The notes beneath the pieces were generated by a model. It had not been told where the DNA came from. It ran no database searches and saw only the letters and a list, made by a program, of their open reading frames with translations. From NCBI GenBank assembly GCA_016929175.1, contig JAFGJI010000095.1, positions 1 to 6,686 on the forward strand: a stretch of 6,686 nt of DNA. Reading direction: 5' to 3'. A program made the position numbers and the translations under genes. Of this stretch, positions 5,387 through 6,686 are shown one piece after another (the first letter of the stretch is position 1; the number at the start of each line of letters is the position of its first letter). The stretch is from Thermoplasmatota archaeon (GTDB taxonomy: Archaea; Thermoplasmatota; Penumbrarchaeia; Penumbrarchaeales; Penumbrarchaeaceae).

Positions 5387-6316
5387 ATGGAACAGAAAGA
5401 CGCCATGAGCTCATGTATCAGGGAAAGAACAAGGGAAGCATCCAAGGTGACCTGGATAGGCTTCTTCCTGAACCTTGCCCTTTCCGCCTTCAAGATGTGC
5501 GCGGGGATCCTGGGCAACAGCGCAGCCATGATCGCGGACTCCGTACATTCATTGTCGGACCTGATAACGGATGTGATCGTCCTTGTCGGTATAAAGGCGG
5601 CAAGCAAACCGCAGGACGAAGGACATGATTACGGTCACGGAAAGATCGAGACCCTGGCCACCTTTTTCGTGGCAGTCTTTCTTCTGCTGGTCGGGGCTGG
5701 CATCCTTTATGCTGCGAGCACTACCATCGTTGATGTGATCGATGGAGGTGAATTGCGACCGCCGGGGGCCATCGCTCTTGTGGCTGCCGCCATTTCCATT
5801 CTGGTCAAGGAGGGATTGTTCTGGTATACACGTTTCGTTTCCAGGAAGACCGGTTCAAAAGCGCTGATGGCGAACGCCTGGCACCACAGAACGGATTCGC
5901 TCTCGTCAGTTGCAACGTTCCTGGGGATCGGAGCGGCCATACTGCTTGGCGGTAAATGGGCCATTCTCGACCCCATCGCCGCGGTCCTCGTCACATTCCT
6001 TATTTTCTGGATCGCCATCAGGCTGGCGAAAGGAAGCCTCGACGAACTCCTGGAAGCTTCGCTCGACAGAGATACGGAGGACCGCATACTGGCCATAGCT
6101 TCTTCGATCGATGGCATCGAGAACCCTCACAACCTCAAGACCCGTAGCCTCGGGAACCGGATCGCCATCGATATCCATGTGCGGATCGGATCGGAGCTCC
6201 CGGTCAGGAGGGCGCATGATATATGTGTTGTACTTGAGAACTCCCTCAGGAGTGAGTTCGGTCAGGAAACATTGGTCAACGTCCATGTGGAACCTTGCAG
6301 GAACTGTAAACCATAG
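5387..6316 (+). CDS. Cation diffusion facilitator (CDF) metal transporter
   Basis: This predicted proton-coupled exporter of divalent metal cations sits in the cytoplasmic membrane. The 309-residue protein has the CDF length and layout: about six hydrophobic helices between residues 22 and 215, then a cytosolic ferredoxin-like domain (about 225-305). The signature GNSAAMIADSVHSLSDLITD (43-62) and GHGKIE (83-88) are diagnostic. The transport-site residues read as HxxxD in TM2 (H54, D58) and HxxxD in TM5 (H166, D170). This is the pattern of zinc-preferring members such as CzcD/ZnT, not the DxxxD of TM2 in YiiP; zinc preference is an inference. The C-terminal domain has H264, H277 and H300, and the tail CRNC could add a metal site. 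ATG 5387 fits the promoter; ATG 5405 (residue 7) is an alternative. It is transcribed divergently from the tRNA. Confidence 0.95.
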   Translation: MEQKDAMSSCIRERTREASKVTWIGFFLNLALSAFKMCAGILGNSAAMIADSVHSLSDLITDVIVLVGIKAASKPQDEGHDYGHGKIETLATFFVAVFLLLVGAGILYAASTTIVDVIDGGELRPPGAIALVAAAISILVKEGLFWYTRFVSRKTGSKALMANAWHHRTDSLSSVATFLGIGAAILLGGKWAILDPIAAVLVTFLIFWIAIRLAKGSLDELLEASLDRDTEDRILAIASSIDGIENPHNLKTRSLGNRIAIDIHVRIGSELPVRRAHDICVVLENSLRSEFGQETLVNVHVEPCRNCKP

Positions 6317-6324
6317 CACTTCCA

Positions 6325-6334
6325 AAATACTTAT
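6325..6334 (+). promoter_or_regulatory. TATA-like element before the last gene
   Basis: AAATACTTAT is centred about 30 bases before the ATG at 6360, in the 43-base gap after the CDF gene. It suggests that the last gene can be transcribed on its own, although read-through from the CDF gene is also possible. Confidence 0.4.
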
Positions 6335-6359
6335 CTTACAGGTAACGTCTAAGGGGTGG

Positions 6360-6686
6360 ATGAGGAGATCGGACATAGTATTTGTCACCCTGTTAACTAT
6401 CCTGATAGTGCTTGCCAGCACCCTTGTATACATTCTGCTGGAAGACAGGCAGATGAGGGAATACCCTTACATCCCCGCAGATTCTCCCGATCGTTTCATC
6501 TTCCCCGAAGAATTCGAGAAGAACGTGACGATAATGAGATACCTGTCAGATTCCGGGGATTACCTGCTCAACCACATCCAATCGTCCGGGAAATGGGATT
6601 ACGAATACGAACCCTCGGAGGACCGGAACCTGCCGAGATACAACATACTGCGTCATGCAGGGACCACCTATTCACTGGCGTTGATA
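6360..6686 (+). CDS. Membrane-anchored protein with RYNILRHAGT motif, 3' end outside the window
   Basis: The gene runs off the right edge, leaving 109 residues. The start ATG at 6360 is preceded by AAGGGGTGG (6351-6359), a ribosome-site-like sequence, though it abuts the ATG. Residues 6-27 (IVFVTLLTILIVLASTLVYILL) form one hydrophobic helix after MRRSD, which suggests a signal anchor with the rest outside the cell. The outer part contains YLLNHIQSSGKWDYEYEPSEDRN (about 68-90) followed by LPRYNILRHAGTTYSLAL (91-108). I have seen similar layouts (NxxGxxxYEYxP then YNxLRHAGTxYAL) in proteins thought to form alpha/alpha-toroid, glycosidase- or epimerase-like domains. No function can be assigned from this fragment. 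No stop occurs in frame up to the edge, and the frame is clean. Confidence 0.78.
   Translation, partial: MRRSDIVFVTLLTILIVLASTLVYILLEDRQMREYPYIPADSPDRFIFPEEFEKNVTIMRYLSDSGDYLLNHIQSSGKWDYEYEPSEDRNLPRYNILRHAGTTYSLALI

Noticed and set aside
5906..6433. Minus-strand open frame of 175 codons
   Set aside because: It lies across the well-supported CDF gene and the next gene's start, and its translation has no family features.

Overview
The window looks like the chromosome of a euryarchaeon, most likely in the Thermoplasmatota (Thermoplasmata or a Methanomassiliicoccales-like relative). The first gene encodes an archaeal-type EF-1alpha whose N-terminus and domain sequences resemble the Thermoplasma protein, and it is followed by an archaeal S10 gene. 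A class II tRNA-Ser without an encoded CCA, TATA-box-like promoters 25-30 bases before several starts, and oligo-T terminators all fit Archaea. The genus is not determined.

Layout. Bases 2-1623 (+) are the tail of the archaeal str-type translation operon: tuf (EF-1alpha), then rpsJ (S10), closed by an oligo-T terminator near 1655. Bases 1794-2361 (+) hold a compact, AT-richer toxin-antitoxin module: a ribbon-helix-helix antitoxin and an overlapping RelE/ParE-like toxin. A near-palindromic operator lies between the TATA box and the probable antitoxin start. Bases 2316-2582 (-) carry the decayed middle of an IS4/IS1634-type transposase. Bases 2572-4152 (-) encode an unusual fusion of a Ddl-like ATP-grasp ligase and a GNAT acetyltransferase. 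Bases 4278-5063 (-) encode a two-helix membrane protein with a predicted winged-helix segment, a Glu-rich repeat and a C-terminal zinc ribbon. tRNA-Ser(UGA) lies at 5164-5249 (-). Bases 5387-6316 (+) encode a CDF-family metal exporter, and from 6360 (+) a membrane-anchored protein with an RYNILRHAGT motif runs off the window.

How the parts relate. Only tuf-rpsJ and the toxin-antitoxin pair are convincingly co-transcribed. The other genes seem to be single units with their own promoters. The stretch between rpsJ and the tRNA has the character of an accessory block: a TA pair, a transposase relic, a domain fusion and a low-complexity protein. The best candidate for unknown biochemistry is the ATP-grasp-GNAT fusion, which could ligate and acetylate an amino acid or small peptide. 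Its substrate cannot be read from the sequence.
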